A stretch of DNA of 12,012 bases from Candidatus Woesearchaeota archaeon. Its GTDB lineage: Archaea > Nanobdellota > Nanobdellia > Woesearchaeales > GW2011-AR9. The position numbers were made by a program, and so were the translations under genes. Of the stretch, positions 1 to 6,313 are shown piece after piece (position 1 is the first letter of the stretch; every line of letters begins with the position of its first letter). The notes beneath the pieces are model-generated. The model was not told where the DNA came from. It was given only the letters and a program-made list of their open reading frames with translations, and searched no databases. The DNA lies in assembly GCA_016188105.1 (NCBI GenBank), contig JACPIL010000027.1:1-12012 (forward strand), in the 5' to 3' direction.

Positions 1-296
1 CCGGAACAAAAATAACCCTTACTGATGTAGCAACAGCAAATGATGTCTTTAGTACTAAGATAACCGCAACAGAAAGCTTCAATGAAGAGATAATCATTTA
101 CACCGTCTTATACGGCCCAAGCAATAAAGTTCTTTCCATCAAATCTGAAAAAGTAGAAGCAGGTTTAGCAAATGGTGCAACCTATACTGCAGCAGTAAAC
201 TACCCTGCAGCAAATGTCAAGAGCAAGTCAGTCATTGTCTATGATGTAGAACAAAATCCATCTGTCTTTGGGCAATTGCAGAAATCATATCAATAA
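1..296 (+). CDS. C-terminal fragment of a secreted Ig-like/beta-rich protein (5' end outside window)
   Basis: An open frame enters from the left edge (first full codon at 3) and stops at TAA 294-296, giving about 97 residues with no start codon needed. The translation is rich in Thr, Val, Ile, Ala and Asn with alternating hydrophobic residues (for example IIIYTVLYGPSNKVLSIKSE). This is typical of an extracellular beta-sandwich such as an Ig-like or CARDB-type domain. No membrane segment or enzyme motif is visible in this part. The next secreted-protein gene begins 12 nt after the stop, so both probably belong to one operon for surface proteins. The family is not recognised; beta-rich surface protein is an inference from composition and context. 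Confidence 0.7.
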   Translation, partial: GTKITLTDVATANDVFSTKITATESFNEEIIIYTVLYGPSNKVLSIKSEKVEAGLANGATYTAAVNYPAANVKSKSVIVYDVEQNPSVFGQLQKSYQ

Positions 297-308
297 ATAT
301 GACTCAAC

Positions 309-1337
309 ATGAAAAGAATTGTCATTTTTACCGTACTTTTTTTATTAACTCTCTCATTAGCAGCAGCAGTTGAAGTTTCTACTAACAAGATAGGCTATAC
401 CGGCGGAGAAACAGTCACCGCAACGATCGCAGATTGTCAGGGAACATCTATAGTCAAGTTCCTCAGCTCAGGCGGTATGCTAGTAGATATCAAAAGCGGC
501 CAAAATAACTGGCAGACCACCTATAATACCTTATCTGATTCTTCTTCAGGAAAATATACTGTTGATGCAACTTGCACTAACGGAAATGCCGCAGCTAAAT
601 TCTGCGTAGATTCTGCAGCCTGTGCAGAAGAAGTTACTGTTCAACAGGAAACCACACAACAAGAAACTACTCCCCAAGAAAAAAAGAAAGGTGCAGATTC
701 CTGCCTTCCTGATTGGAGCTGCTCTACCTGGTCTTTCTGCGGGCCGGATCAAACTCAAAAACGTTCTTGCACTGATCGTAACAATTGCCAAGCTGCCAAA
801 ACTGAAACCAGGCCTTGTGCGCCTTGCCAAGAATCTTGGATCTGTTCTCTCTGGTCGGACTGCCAAGGAGGATTACATAACCGGGCTTGTTTTGATGAAC
901 ACCAATGCTTAACAACGAATTATAAACCAGTTTTACAAAAAGGCTGCGATGCTCTCCCTGTCGGTCCAGAACCTGATCGAATTTCCTTTGAATTACCGCC
1001 GCCTTTTCCACCTGCACAAGCTCAAGTAACCAAGGAAGGCTTTTGGGATAAATATAGTAATTATATAATTGGGTTGCTTGCGGCAATCGTGCTTGCAGCC
1101 CTTATTGCTGTAGCGATACATTATCTGAAACCAAAAAAAGTAGCTTATAACATCAATGAGTTGAAAGAGTGGGTAAGAAAAGAAAAGGAGATGGGCACTG
1201 CTGATTTTGATATCAGAGAAATTCTCAAACATAATACTGGCTGGACTGATGACGAGATCGATATTGCTTTTGAAAGTTTACGCAAGGCACAAGTTATTTC
1301 AGCTAACCTCAAGAAAGGAAGTCCGGCGCAATTTTGA
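309..1337 (+). CDS. Secreted, membrane-anchored protein with two Cys/Trp-rich thrombospondin-like repeats
   Basis: The 342-aa protein starts with a signal peptide (MKR then a hydrophobic run to about residue 20, AAA/VE). Residues 21-105 look like a beta-sandwich stalk with paired cysteines. A Thr/Gln/Glu linker (108-128) follows. Two repeats then share the pattern C-x-W-x-C-x-x-W-x-x-C-x(6-9)-R-x-C-x(5-6)-C: about 132-160 (WSCSTWSFCG..RSC..C) and about 173-200 (WICSLWSDCQ..RAC..C). This resembles thrombospondin type-1 repeats. A Pro-rich hinge (218-236) and one transmembrane helix (about 252-272) are followed by a charged cytoplasmic tail with a helical domain (278-330). The topology is N-out, C-in. 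There is no clear ribosome binding site; the start lies 12 nt after the previous gene. Adhesion or a role in a pilus-type surface structure is inferred from domains and from the FlaJ-like gene downstream. Confidence 0.8.
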   Translation: MKRIVIFTVLFLLTLSLAAAVEVSTNKIGYTGGETVTATIADCQGTSIVKFLSSGGMLVDIKSGQNNWQTTYNTLSDSSSGKYTVDATCTNGNAAAKFCVDSAACAEEVTVQQETTQQETTPQEKKKGADSCLPDWSCSTWSFCGPDQTQKRSCTDRNNCQAAKTETRPCAPCQESWICSLWSDCQGGLHNRACFDEHQCLTTNYKPVLQKGCDALPVGPEPDRISFELPPPFPPAQAQVTKEGFWDKYSNYIIGLLAAIVLAALIAVAIHYLKPKKVAYNINELKEWVRKEKEMGTADFDIREILKHNTGWTDDEIDIAFESLRKAQVISANLKKGSPAQF

Positions 1338-1341
1338 CCAA

Positions 1342-1509
1342 ATGGTTATAAAAATGACCAATGTTTTTAAAAAACTAATTCTTGGAAAGCAGATTGGATC
1401 AGTTCCCAATACGGGTGATTCTGTTAAAGAGATTAGAAAAATTAGGAAGAATTTATCCAAAGATTTTAGCCTTAAAAATTTAGATGAAATAAATGCCTTA
1501 CACCCTTAG
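1342..1509 (+). CDS. Small basic protein of 55 aa, function unknown
   Basis: ATG at 1342 lies 4 nt after the preceding stop and gives 55 residues ending at TAG 1507-1509. An in-frame ATG at 1354 would give 51. The sequence is Lys/Ile/Leu rich with helical stretches (NVFKKLILGKQIG near the start; SVKEIRKIRKNLSKDF in the middle). It has no cysteines, signal peptide or membrane segment. Amino-acid composition and codon use resemble the neighbours, and its tight position between two operon genes argues that it is real. It could be a small cytoplasmic adaptor for the membrane protein encoded next. No family is recognised. Confidence 0.55.
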   Translation: MVIKMTNVFKKLILGKQIGSVPNTGDSVKEIRKIRKNLSKDFSLKNLDEINALHP

Positions 1510-1544
1510 AAATCTTAATAAACAATCTTCTCTTTATCTAAACC

Positions 1545-1550
1545 GAGGAT
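1545..1550 (+). promoter_or_regulatory. Shine-Dalgarno-like site for the FlaJ-like gene
   Basis: GAGGAT stands 2 nt before the ATG at 1553, and its GAGG core lies 4 nt before it. It supports that start inside an operon, where leaderless initiation is not available. Spacing is on the short side. Confidence 0.45.
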
Positions 1551-1552
1551 AG

Positions 1553-3736
1553 ATGGAATCACGAGAATATCAGGATTTACTGGAAAAATACAAAAGCAGA
1601 GTAGCTCAGGAATTTGGCAGCACCGCCCCAGCAAATTCAAAATTCTCCACCAAAGAATATACTGAATTCAAAGAAGAGTTATATCCCGGACATTATTCTC
1701 TTTATGAAAAAGCTTGTAACTTTGCCGATAACCTCTTTAAACTTTCTGTCGATCAGCAAAAAGCAGAAGCAATCCAAAAGAATCTGGACGTTTGCCATCT
1801 TAATGTCCGCCCTTCAGGAGTGATCGCCCTTTCCTTTTTGCTTCCTTTAGCTACCATCGTGATCGGTTCTTTAATCACCTTCGGCATCTTTGGCATGTTC
1901 TTCTTCTTAGTTTTTTTTCTTATCACAGGATTGTTAATGATTCCTGCCTTGCAAAAAGTTCCTGATTTTATGGCCAATACCTGGCGCATGAAAGCTTCCA
2001 ACCAGATGGTGCAGAGCGTTTTCTATCTTGTTACTTATATGAGGCATACTTCCAACTTAGAACGCGCTATTGAATTCGCTGCCGATCATCTTGAACCACC
2101 GCTTTCCTTAGACTTTCGAAAAATTCTCTGGGATGTAGAAACAGAACATTATAGCACCATTCGTGAATCGGCAGACGCCTACCTGCAAGTTTGGAAGGAA
2201 TGGGATAAAGAATTTGTTGAATCGTTTCATCTCATCGAATCGTCACTCTTTGAATCGTCAGAAGAACGACGTTTAGCTCTTCTAGACAAATCCCTTGATG
2301 TTATTCTTACTGGAACCTATGAAACCATGTTGCATTATGCTCACTCCTTAAAGTCTCCAATTACGATGTTACATATGTTGGGAATCATTCTTCCTATTTT
2401 GGGATTAGTTATCCTTCCGCTGGTAGTCAGCTTCATGGGCGGTGACGGTTCCGACCCTTTTGTCTCGGCCATTTACATTTCTGTCCTTTATAATATTAGT
2501 TTACCCATCGGTGTTTTTTATTTAGGAAAAGTAATTTTATCTAAACGGCCAGCAGGTTATGGTGCAGTAGATATCGGAGAAAAACCGGGCTTTCAGAAAT
2601 ATAAGAACGTCGCCCTTCAAGTAAGTAAAAATTTCACTCTTTGGGTCAATCCTATTTATTTTTGTATTTTAGTCTTTGCTCTGGGTATGCTTATCGGTTT
2701 TAGTCCTTTACTGATGCATTCTCTGGGTGTAGCAGATTTTTCCTTTGATCAGAACGGTAACTTACGCATGCTTGATTATGTTTGTCCCCCCGAGATAGCC
2801 CCAAATTGCACTGACGCAGAAAAGATAGGTCCCTATGGGGTAGGTTCTTCCATCCTATCGTTAGTAGTTGTTCTCGGCCTGGGTGTTTCTGCCGGATTAT
2901 ATTTTGCCCTCCGCTCAAAAAATGTGATAAAAATTCGAGAAAAAACGCGTGAATTAGAGGACGAGTTTTCTTCAGCTTTATTTCAATTAGGAAACCGTTT
3001 AGGAGATGGAATTCCTGCTGAGATTGCCTTCGCTCGAGTTGCTGCTACTATGCAAGGCACTGTTTCTGGAGATTTTTTCAATCTAACTGAAAAAAATATT
3101 ACCAAGCTAGGCATGGGATTAGAACAAGCCCTCTTTGATCCGAAAGTAGGAGCTATTGTCAGATTTCCTTCTCCAGTCATTGAATCATCGATGAAAGTTT
3201 TAATTGAAAGCATCAAAAAAGGGCCGCGCATCGCTGCTCAAGCGCTCCTTTCGATGTCTCGTTATATCAAAGAGATTCATCGGGTCGAAGAACGCCTGCA
3301 AGATTTAATGGCCGATATTATTTCTTCCATGAAAGCACAAACTAGATTTCTCACTCCTGCTATCGCCGGTATTGTCATCGGGATAACCTCCATGATTTCA
3401 ACAATATTGACAAAATTAAGCGCGCAATTGGGTGAATTTAGTAGCGCTCAGCAAGCCGGCGGTGCTGCTGGTTTTGGCAATTTGCTGACTATTTTCGGGA
3501 TAGGGATTCCAACTTTCCACTTCCAGATCATTGTCGGAATTTATGTTGTTCAGATAGGATACATCCTTACTGTATTGAGTAATGGGATTGAAAATGGCGC
3601 AGACAAATTAGGGGAACGATATGCTTTGGGAAAGAATTTGATTAATAGCACGGTCTTGTACTGCGCCATTGCTGGTATAGTGATGCTGCTGTTCAACTTC
3701 TTTGCTGGAACAGTTCTGCAGAGGACCTTTACGTGA
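1553..3736 (+). CDS. Type II/IV secretion system F-family (FlaJ/TadC-like) membrane platform protein
   Basis: This 727-aa polytopic protein fits the archaeal FlaJ/TadC platform family, which anchors the assembly ATPase of archaella and type IV pili in the cytoplasmic membrane. It has a soluble N-terminus (1-85), a hydrophobic hairpin (about 88-132), and a first T2SSF-like cytoplasmic helical domain (about 150-260, with YLVTYMRHTSNLERAIEFA). Membrane pairs follow at about 270-328, 363-388 and 430-453. A second T2SSF-like domain spans about 465-595 (QLGNRLGDGIPAEIAFARVA), and C-terminal helices lie at about 600-620, 645-675 and 698-718. The duplicated T2SSF unit is normal for the family; the length is somewhat large. 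No partner ATPase (FlaI/TadA) is in the window and would be expected nearby. The upstream secreted protein may be a surface component of the same system. The family is well supported; which appendage it builds is not. Confidence 0.85.
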   Translation: MESREYQDLLEKYKSRVAQEFGSTAPANSKFSTKEYTEFKEELYPGHYSLYEKACNFADNLFKLSVDQQKAEAIQKNLDVCHLNVRPSGVIALSFLLPLATIVIGSLITFGIFGMFFFLVFFLITGLLMIPALQKVPDFMANTWRMKASNQMVQSVFYLVTYMRHTSNLERAIEFAADHLEPPLSLDFRKILWDVETEHYSTIRESADAYLQVWKEWDKEFVESFHLIESSLFESSEERRLALLDKSLDVILTGTYETMLHYAHSLKSPITMLHMLGIILPILGLVILPLVVSFMGGDGSDPFVSAIYISVLYNISLPIGVFYLGKVILSKRPAGYGAVDIGEKPGFQKYKNVALQVSKNFTLWVNPIYFCILVFALGMLIGFSPLLMHSLGVADFSFDQNGNLRMLDYVCPPEIAPNCTDAEKIGPYGVGSSILSLVVVLGLGVSAGLYFALRSKNVIKIREKTRELEDEFSSALFQLGNRLGDGIPAEIAFARVAATMQGTVSGDFFNLTEKNITKLGMGLEQALFDPKVGAIVRFPSPVIESSMKVLIESIKKGPRIAAQALLSMSRYIKEIHRVEERLQDLMADIISSMKAQTRFLTPAIAGIVIGITSMISTILTKLSAQLGEFSSAQQAGGAAGFGNLLTIFGIGIPTFHFQIIVGIYVVQIGYILTVLSNGIENGADKLGERYALGKNLINSTVLYCAIAGIVMLLFNFFAGTVLQRTFT

Positions 3737-3832
3737 GTAGGAAGAAGTACGGTTATGTTTTTGTTTAAATAAATTTGTAGTCATTATTTAGTCAGGATTA
3801 AAGATTTACAAACTAAATAGTTACCAAAAACA

Positions 3833-3840
3833 TTATAAAT
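3833..3840 (+). promoter_or_regulatory. TATA box for tRNA-Phe
   Basis: TTATAAAT is centred about 27 nt upstream of the tRNA 5' end (3864), the usual archaeal TBP-site spacing. The rest of the 127-nt gap after the FlaJ-like gene is AT-rich and holds nothing else I can support. Confidence 0.6.
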
Positions 3841-3901
3841 GCGCCTTAAATTAGGCTTTTTATGGGAGCGTAGCTTAACCTGGGAAAGCACTAGGCTGAA
3901 G

Positions 3902-3942
3902 TGTTTGCGCAGCAACTTCCAATAAGCTGTGCTTACTGTGAA
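3902..3942 (+). other. tRNA-Phe anticodon-loop intron (37/38), 41 nt, non-standard junction
   Basis: The ends are set by the need for a 7-nt anticodon loop (G37 at 3901, A38 at 3943). A standard BHB at this boundary would need the intron 3' end to pair with loop bases 32-35; TGTG against CTGA does not. Instead, anticodon plus G37 (GAAG 3898-3901) pairs with CTTC 3916-3919, with 3-nt bulges TGT and CAA and an inner helix TTGC/GCAA. That is a BHB-like unit for an inner 18-nt segment (3904-3921). A second hairpin follows, TAAGC-TGT-GCTTA (3923-3935). Confidence 0.65.
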
Positions 3943-3958
3943 ACCTAGGCATCGTGGG

Positions 3959-3990
3959 AGATTCATAAAACAATTTTATGGATCCACGAA
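3959..3990 (+). other. tRNA-Phe T-arm intron (53/54), 32 nt, BHB
   Basis: The central helix is CGTG/CACG (3953-3956 with 3985-3988). The bulges are GGA (3957-3959) and AAT (3989-3991), each cut after its second base. The inner helix has 11 pairs (3960-3970 with 3974-3984, one G-U) closed by the loop CAA. Excision joins GTGGG to TTCAAAT and restores an exact T arm. Confidence 0.9.
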
Positions 3991-4010
3991 TTCAAATCCC
4001 ACCGCTCCCA

Positions 4011-4020
4011 CTTTTTCTTC
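4011..4020 (+). terminator. T-rich terminator of tRNA-Phe
   Basis: CTTTTTCTTC directly follows the discriminator base. Archaeal RNA polymerase stops at such T runs. Confidence 0.45.
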
Positions 4021-4038
4021 AATCTTCTGAAAGTTAAA

Positions 4039-4046
4039 TTTATATA
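4039..4046 (+). promoter_or_regulatory. TATA box, leaderless gene at 4071
   Basis: TTTATATA is centred about 28 nt before ATG 4071, so transcription should begin at or within a few nt of the start codon. There is no ribosome binding site between. Confidence 0.6.
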
Positions 4047-4070
4047 CTTATACTTTCTTACTAGTATTGG

Positions 4071-4784
4071 ATGTCGCGTAAAAACAGAGGAAAGAAGCAG
4101 TTTTCACAACCCAATATTTGGGTAGCCTTAAGCGTATTTCTTCTTATTTTCGTATTAACCACAATTAAGATTCTTGGACCATCTTCAGTTACGGGGAATA
4201 CTATTCAACCAATAGGCTCCATGTATAAAGGAGAGCCGTTACATCTTGCAGTAAAAGATGTTCCAGGTTTAGAGCTTGTATTTACCAATGCTGCAGAACC
4301 AATCAAGAATGGCCAAATAGTAGTGGAAGTTGACGATTCTATTCCTTTTGATCGTCCCTATTTTACTAAATTCAGTGTCTCTTCAGAGCAAAAATTTGGT
4401 CCTCTCCGTTTCACCTTTAAAGTAAAAGAACAAGATTTGTACGCGAAAGGAATTGGCTTATACGACTTACGAGTATACGATTATAGCGATAAGGAATATC
4501 CCACTCAACTCTTAAAACAAAATTATGGTTACGTCTATTACATTGCCAATGTTCCTGATCTGGGTCGGTTTGTGTTTGGTAAAGTTGCGCCGGCAGAGAA
4601 AGTTGAGGAAGCAGCTCCTGAACCAACCACAGCAGAATCAGCTCCCGAGCCTGAAGCACAGCCAGAAGAAACAGTTGAAGCACCAGCTGAACCTTTAGTC
4701 GGCAAAGCAGCAGAAGTTCCTGCTCAAGAAAAATCTGGCTGGTGGACAAGAATCGCTCAATTCTTTAGAAATTTGTTTTCGTAG
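4071..4784 (+). CDS. Membrane-anchored extracytoplasmic protein with PGF-pre-PGF-like domain
   Basis: The 237-aa protein has a basic N-terminus (MSRKNRGKK), one transmembrane anchor (about 16-36) and then SVTGNTIQ. I associate this short motif with exported proteins of Woesearchaeota/Pacearchaeota. Residues 55-170 form a beta-rich domain. It resembles the PGF-pre-PGF type (KFSVSSEQKFGPLRFTFKVKEQDL.., a conserved-looking YGYVYYIANVPDLGRFVFG end), though this is a by-eye resemblance. Residues 173-225 are a Pro/Glu/Ala linker. The last 14 residues (GWWTRIAQFFRNLFS) look amphipathic and could touch a membrane. It is transcribed alone from a leaderless promoter and converges on the DUF488 gene. 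Its role is unknown; a structural or adhesive envelope protein is likely. Confidence 0.7.
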   Translation: MSRKNRGKKQFSQPNIWVALSVFLLIFVLTTIKILGPSSVTGNTIQPIGSMYKGEPLHLAVKDVPGLELVFTNAAEPIKNGQIVVEVDDSIPFDRPYFTKFSVSSEQKFGPLRFTFKVKEQDLYAKGIGLYDLRVYDYSDKEYPTQLLKQNYGYVYYIANVPDLGRFVFGKVAPAEKVEEAAPEPTTAESAPEPEAQPEETVEAPAEPLVGKAAEVPAQEKSGWWTRIAQFFRNLFS

Positions 4785-4810
4785 TTATTTTTAGGTTTTA
4801 AGAAAAATCT

Positions 4811-5206
4811 TTACATGTGCTCTACTTGTAACTGAGGTTGATATCGTTGACATTCTTCAGCTAACAGCCTTCTATGACATTGCGCAGCATCTTCTTCAAT
4901 ACATAATAAAGTAATATCTTGTGCCAAAGCATCCCTTGCTAAATCTCTCACTTTTGTGGAAATCTCTGCTTGTTGTAGAAATAATCTGTATCTCATCTCA
5001 AACTCTACCCAAGGTAAACCGCGCTTATAATAATCACCAACTAATCTTAATGGAGGAGCTATTTCTGGCAACCATAGATCGTAAGAATCAACAGAGATTC
5101 TCGGATCAGGAGTCATTCCATCATTCAAGGTATGCCTCGACATTACTGAGATTCTAAACCCCTCTGTAGAAGTTTTTGGTTTAATTATTGATTTAGTGTA
5201 TAGCAT
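4811..5206 (-). CDS. DUF488 family protein
   Basis: The 131-aa protein matches the DUF488 pattern. An N-terminal SRHTLNDGMTPD segment is followed by DLWLPEIAPPLRLVGDYYKRGLPWVEFEMRY, where the family has its conserved Trp/Tyr-rich core. Near the end is the signature LLCIEEDAAQCHRRLLAEE, with Cys102, the Glu pair 104/105, and Cys110-His111-Arg112. The family's biochemical role is not established; the Cys/His cluster suggests a nucleotide- or metal-related function. No signal peptide or membrane segment is visible. It is transcribed alone on the minus strand from a TATA box 27 nt before the ATG, leaderless. The length is normal. Confidence 0.85.
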   Translation of the reverse strand: MLYTKSIIKPKTSTEGFRISVMSRHTLNDGMTPDPRISVDSYDLWLPEIAPPLRLVGDYYKRGLPWVEFEMRYRLFLQQAEISTKVRDLARDALAQDITLLCIEEDAAQCHRRLLAEECQRYQPQLQVEHM

Positions 5207-5228
5207 GAATAATTTTGCTTCCCTTGAG

Positions 5229-5237
5229 ATTATAAAT
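5229..5237 (-). promoter_or_regulatory. TATA box of the DUF488 gene
   Basis: Read on the minus strand as ATTTATAAT, centred about 27 nt before the ATG at 5206. The site is near-symmetric, so it could also fire rightward into the hairpin region at 5248-5390. Confidence 0.55.
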
Positions 5238-5247
5238 CTTTACATTA

Positions 5248-5390
5248 AATAGGCAGAAAGCCTCGTCTTTTAAGAAGAGGATGAATGCTTTCTAGCCTAT
5301 TTATGTCACAAAGTGCGGGGATAAGAAAGCGTCTCTTTTCAAGCCTCGCTTTGAAGAGCGAGGTGAGACACTTTCCGCACTTTCATGACA
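5248..5390. ncRNA. Candidate structured RNA: two long adjacent hairpins, strand unsettled
   Basis: Hairpin one has AATAGGC-AGAAAG (5248-5260) pairing with CTTTCT-A-GCCTATT (5288-5301), with only one bulged A, enclosing CCTC/GAGG (5261-5264, 5277-5280). Hairpin two has AAGTGCGG/CCGCACTT (5311-5318, 5375-5382), then an asymmetric internal loop (12 and 5 nt), GTCTC/GAGAC (5331-5335, 5365-5369) and CCTCGCT/AGCGAGG (5344-5350, 5357-5363). On the + strand, each hairpin's basal 3' strand is followed by ACA starting 13 nt on (5308, 5388), reminiscent of H/ACA guide RNAs. A kink-turn is not clear and no T-run terminator follows on +. An open frame crosses this region but is interrupted in character by the palindromes and overlaps the zinc-ribbon gene antisense, so I do not call it coding. 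It may also be a repeat element. Confidence 0.35.
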
Positions 5391-5416
5391 AAAAAGAAAT
5401 AAAAAAAGAAGAGAAA

Positions 5417-5587
5417 TTAATATCCACGGCAACCGGCACAATAATATCGATTGGCGTTTTCCACGACAATTCTATCGCCGCAGCATTTGCAGCACCGCTG
5501 GATTTTAAACTTTTTAACCTCTTGAAAAATATGTTGCTTCAGTCTAATCACCTTCTTTTTTTTAGAAGGCACAGAATTTGATTCCAC
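5417..5587 (-). CDS. Small zinc-ribbon protein, about 56 aa, start uncertain
   Basis: Minus-strand frame from GTG 5587 to TAA 5417-5419: a Ser/Lys-rich N-terminus (PSKKKKVIRLKQ), then RCCKCCGDR (Cys 32, 33, 35, 36) and YYCAGCRGY (Cys 50, 53). CxxC, 13 residues, CxxC is a zinc-ribbon layout. Codon use and the dense Cys/Lys content point to this strand rather than the antisense. T-rich sequence (5390-5416 read on minus) follows the stop as a likely terminator. The start is unclear. The in-frame choices are GTG 5587 or GTG 5572. The TATA box predicts a transcript start near 5613, close to an ATG at 5609 that is in another frame and stops after 15 codons. A DNA- or RNA-binding accessory role is possible; the family is not recognised. 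Confidence 0.6.
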   Translation of the reverse strand: MESNSVPSKKKKVIRLKQHIFQEVKKFKIQRCCKCCGDRIVVENANRYYCAGCRGY

Positions 5588-5635
5588 ACCTTCTGGTACT
5601 AGAAAACATCTATTCAGAACGGAAATTAAATGAAA

Positions 5636-5643
5636 TATATAAA
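5636..5643 (-). promoter_or_regulatory. TATA box upstream of the 56-aa zinc-ribbon gene
   Basis: TTTATATA on the minus strand predicts a transcript start near 5613. Confidence 0.5.
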
Positions 5644-5689
5644 TGTTTGTTTTTGTATAGACGATAAAAAGTAAATTTATTTAAAATTC

Positions 5690-6313
5690 TTAAAATACAA
5701 ACAAGAACAACGCCCCAAATGCTAGCATTGCTCCCCATACGATTTTATTCCAATGAAAGACTTTTTTTCCGTCTAATGGGCCGAAAGGAATCAGATTAAA
5801 CAATCCCAGCCAAATGTTGATGCTGAAGCCAGTTGCAAATACATTTGCCCATTGTGGCAGTAAATACAATAACCCAAAAAAGATCATAGCTAACACATAA
5901 TTTGTAGCCGGACCAGCAGCGCTAATTATTCCATTCTCTTTTCTAGTAATCATTCCAGAAATCATCACCGCTCCCGGAGCAGCAAAGATAAATCCTACAA
6001 ATACTGCCAAACCCACTGCCAAATACAACAATTGATCCCAGGCTCTGAACTCTGCTGCACAGCCGTAATGTTGGGCAACAAACTTATGCGCCAGTTCATG
6101 CAGGAGAAAGCCGAAACCCGCCGTAAATAAGGAGATTATAAAAAAAATCAGAAAATTTAGTGAGAAAATTCTGTTGATTTCGCCGTTTAATACGCTTGCA
6201 CCGGTGTAAATGAAGGTAAAAGCTAAGGACAAGGCCAGCCAGGCTTTCAGAATGTCTACTATTTCTGTCCTGGAAGTCTTGATTTTCCCGATAGTAATGG
6301 CCTTATGCATCAT
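5690..6313 (-). CDS. M50 (site-2-protease-like) membrane metalloprotease
   Basis: This 207-aa polytopic protein carries both hallmarks of the S2P/SpoIVFB family. HELAH at 72-76 sits inside a membrane helix (zinc ligands His72 and His76, catalytic Glu73). NLIPFGPLDG at 173-182 supplies Asp181, the third zinc ligand of the NxxPxxxxDG motif. About five or six hydrophobic helices are visible (25-43, 52-72, 93-120, 137-153, 160-175, 190-207). It has no PDZ or CBS domain, so it is a minimal form. Such enzymes cut transmembrane substrates within the bilayer; the substrate here is unknown. The start ATG (6313, or 6310) overlaps the end of the upstream zinc-ribbon gene by 11 or 8 nt, so the two are probably translationally coupled. 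Confidence 0.88.
   Translation of the reverse strand: MMHKAITIGKIKTSRTEIVDILKAWLALSLAFTFIYTGASVLNGEINRIFSLNFLIFFIISLFTAGFGFLLHELAHKFVAQHYGCAAEFRAWDQLLYLAVGLAVFVGFIFAAPGAVMISGMITRKENGIISAAGPATNYVLAMIFFGLLYLLPQWANVFATGFSINIWLGLFNLIPFGPLDGKKVFHWNKIVWGAMLAFGALFLFVF

Larger units (their letters stand above)
3864..4010 (+). tRNA. tRNA-Phe(GAA), two introns (anticodon loop and T arm)
   Basis: The acceptor stem is 3864-3870 with 4003-4009 (GGGAGCG/CGCTCCC), with discriminator A at 4010 and no encoded CCA. The D stem is GCTT/AAGC (3873-3876, 3886-3889). The anticodon stem is CTAGG/CCTAG (3891-3895, 3944-3948). The loop is C-T-GAA-G plus A38 (3943), with anticodon GAA at 3898-3900. The T stem is GTGGG/CCCAC (3954-3958, 3998-4002), with loop TTCAAAT 3991-3997. 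Removing 3902-3942 and 3959-3990 leaves a regular 74-nt tRNA. The gene has its own TATA box and a T-rich end. The Phe call is firm because the anticodon loop CTGAAGA is the expected one. The anticodon-intron boundaries are inferred from the mature fold. Confidence 0.93.

Noticed and set aside
5248..5390. RNase P RNA or SRP RNA
   Set aside because: Too short, and the conserved RNase P and SRP core motifs could not be found on either strand.
5285..5581. 98-codon open frame on the + strand
   Set aside because: It runs through the double-hairpin region and then antisense to the Cys-rich 56-aa gene; its residues there are the shadow of that gene and no family resemblance is seen.
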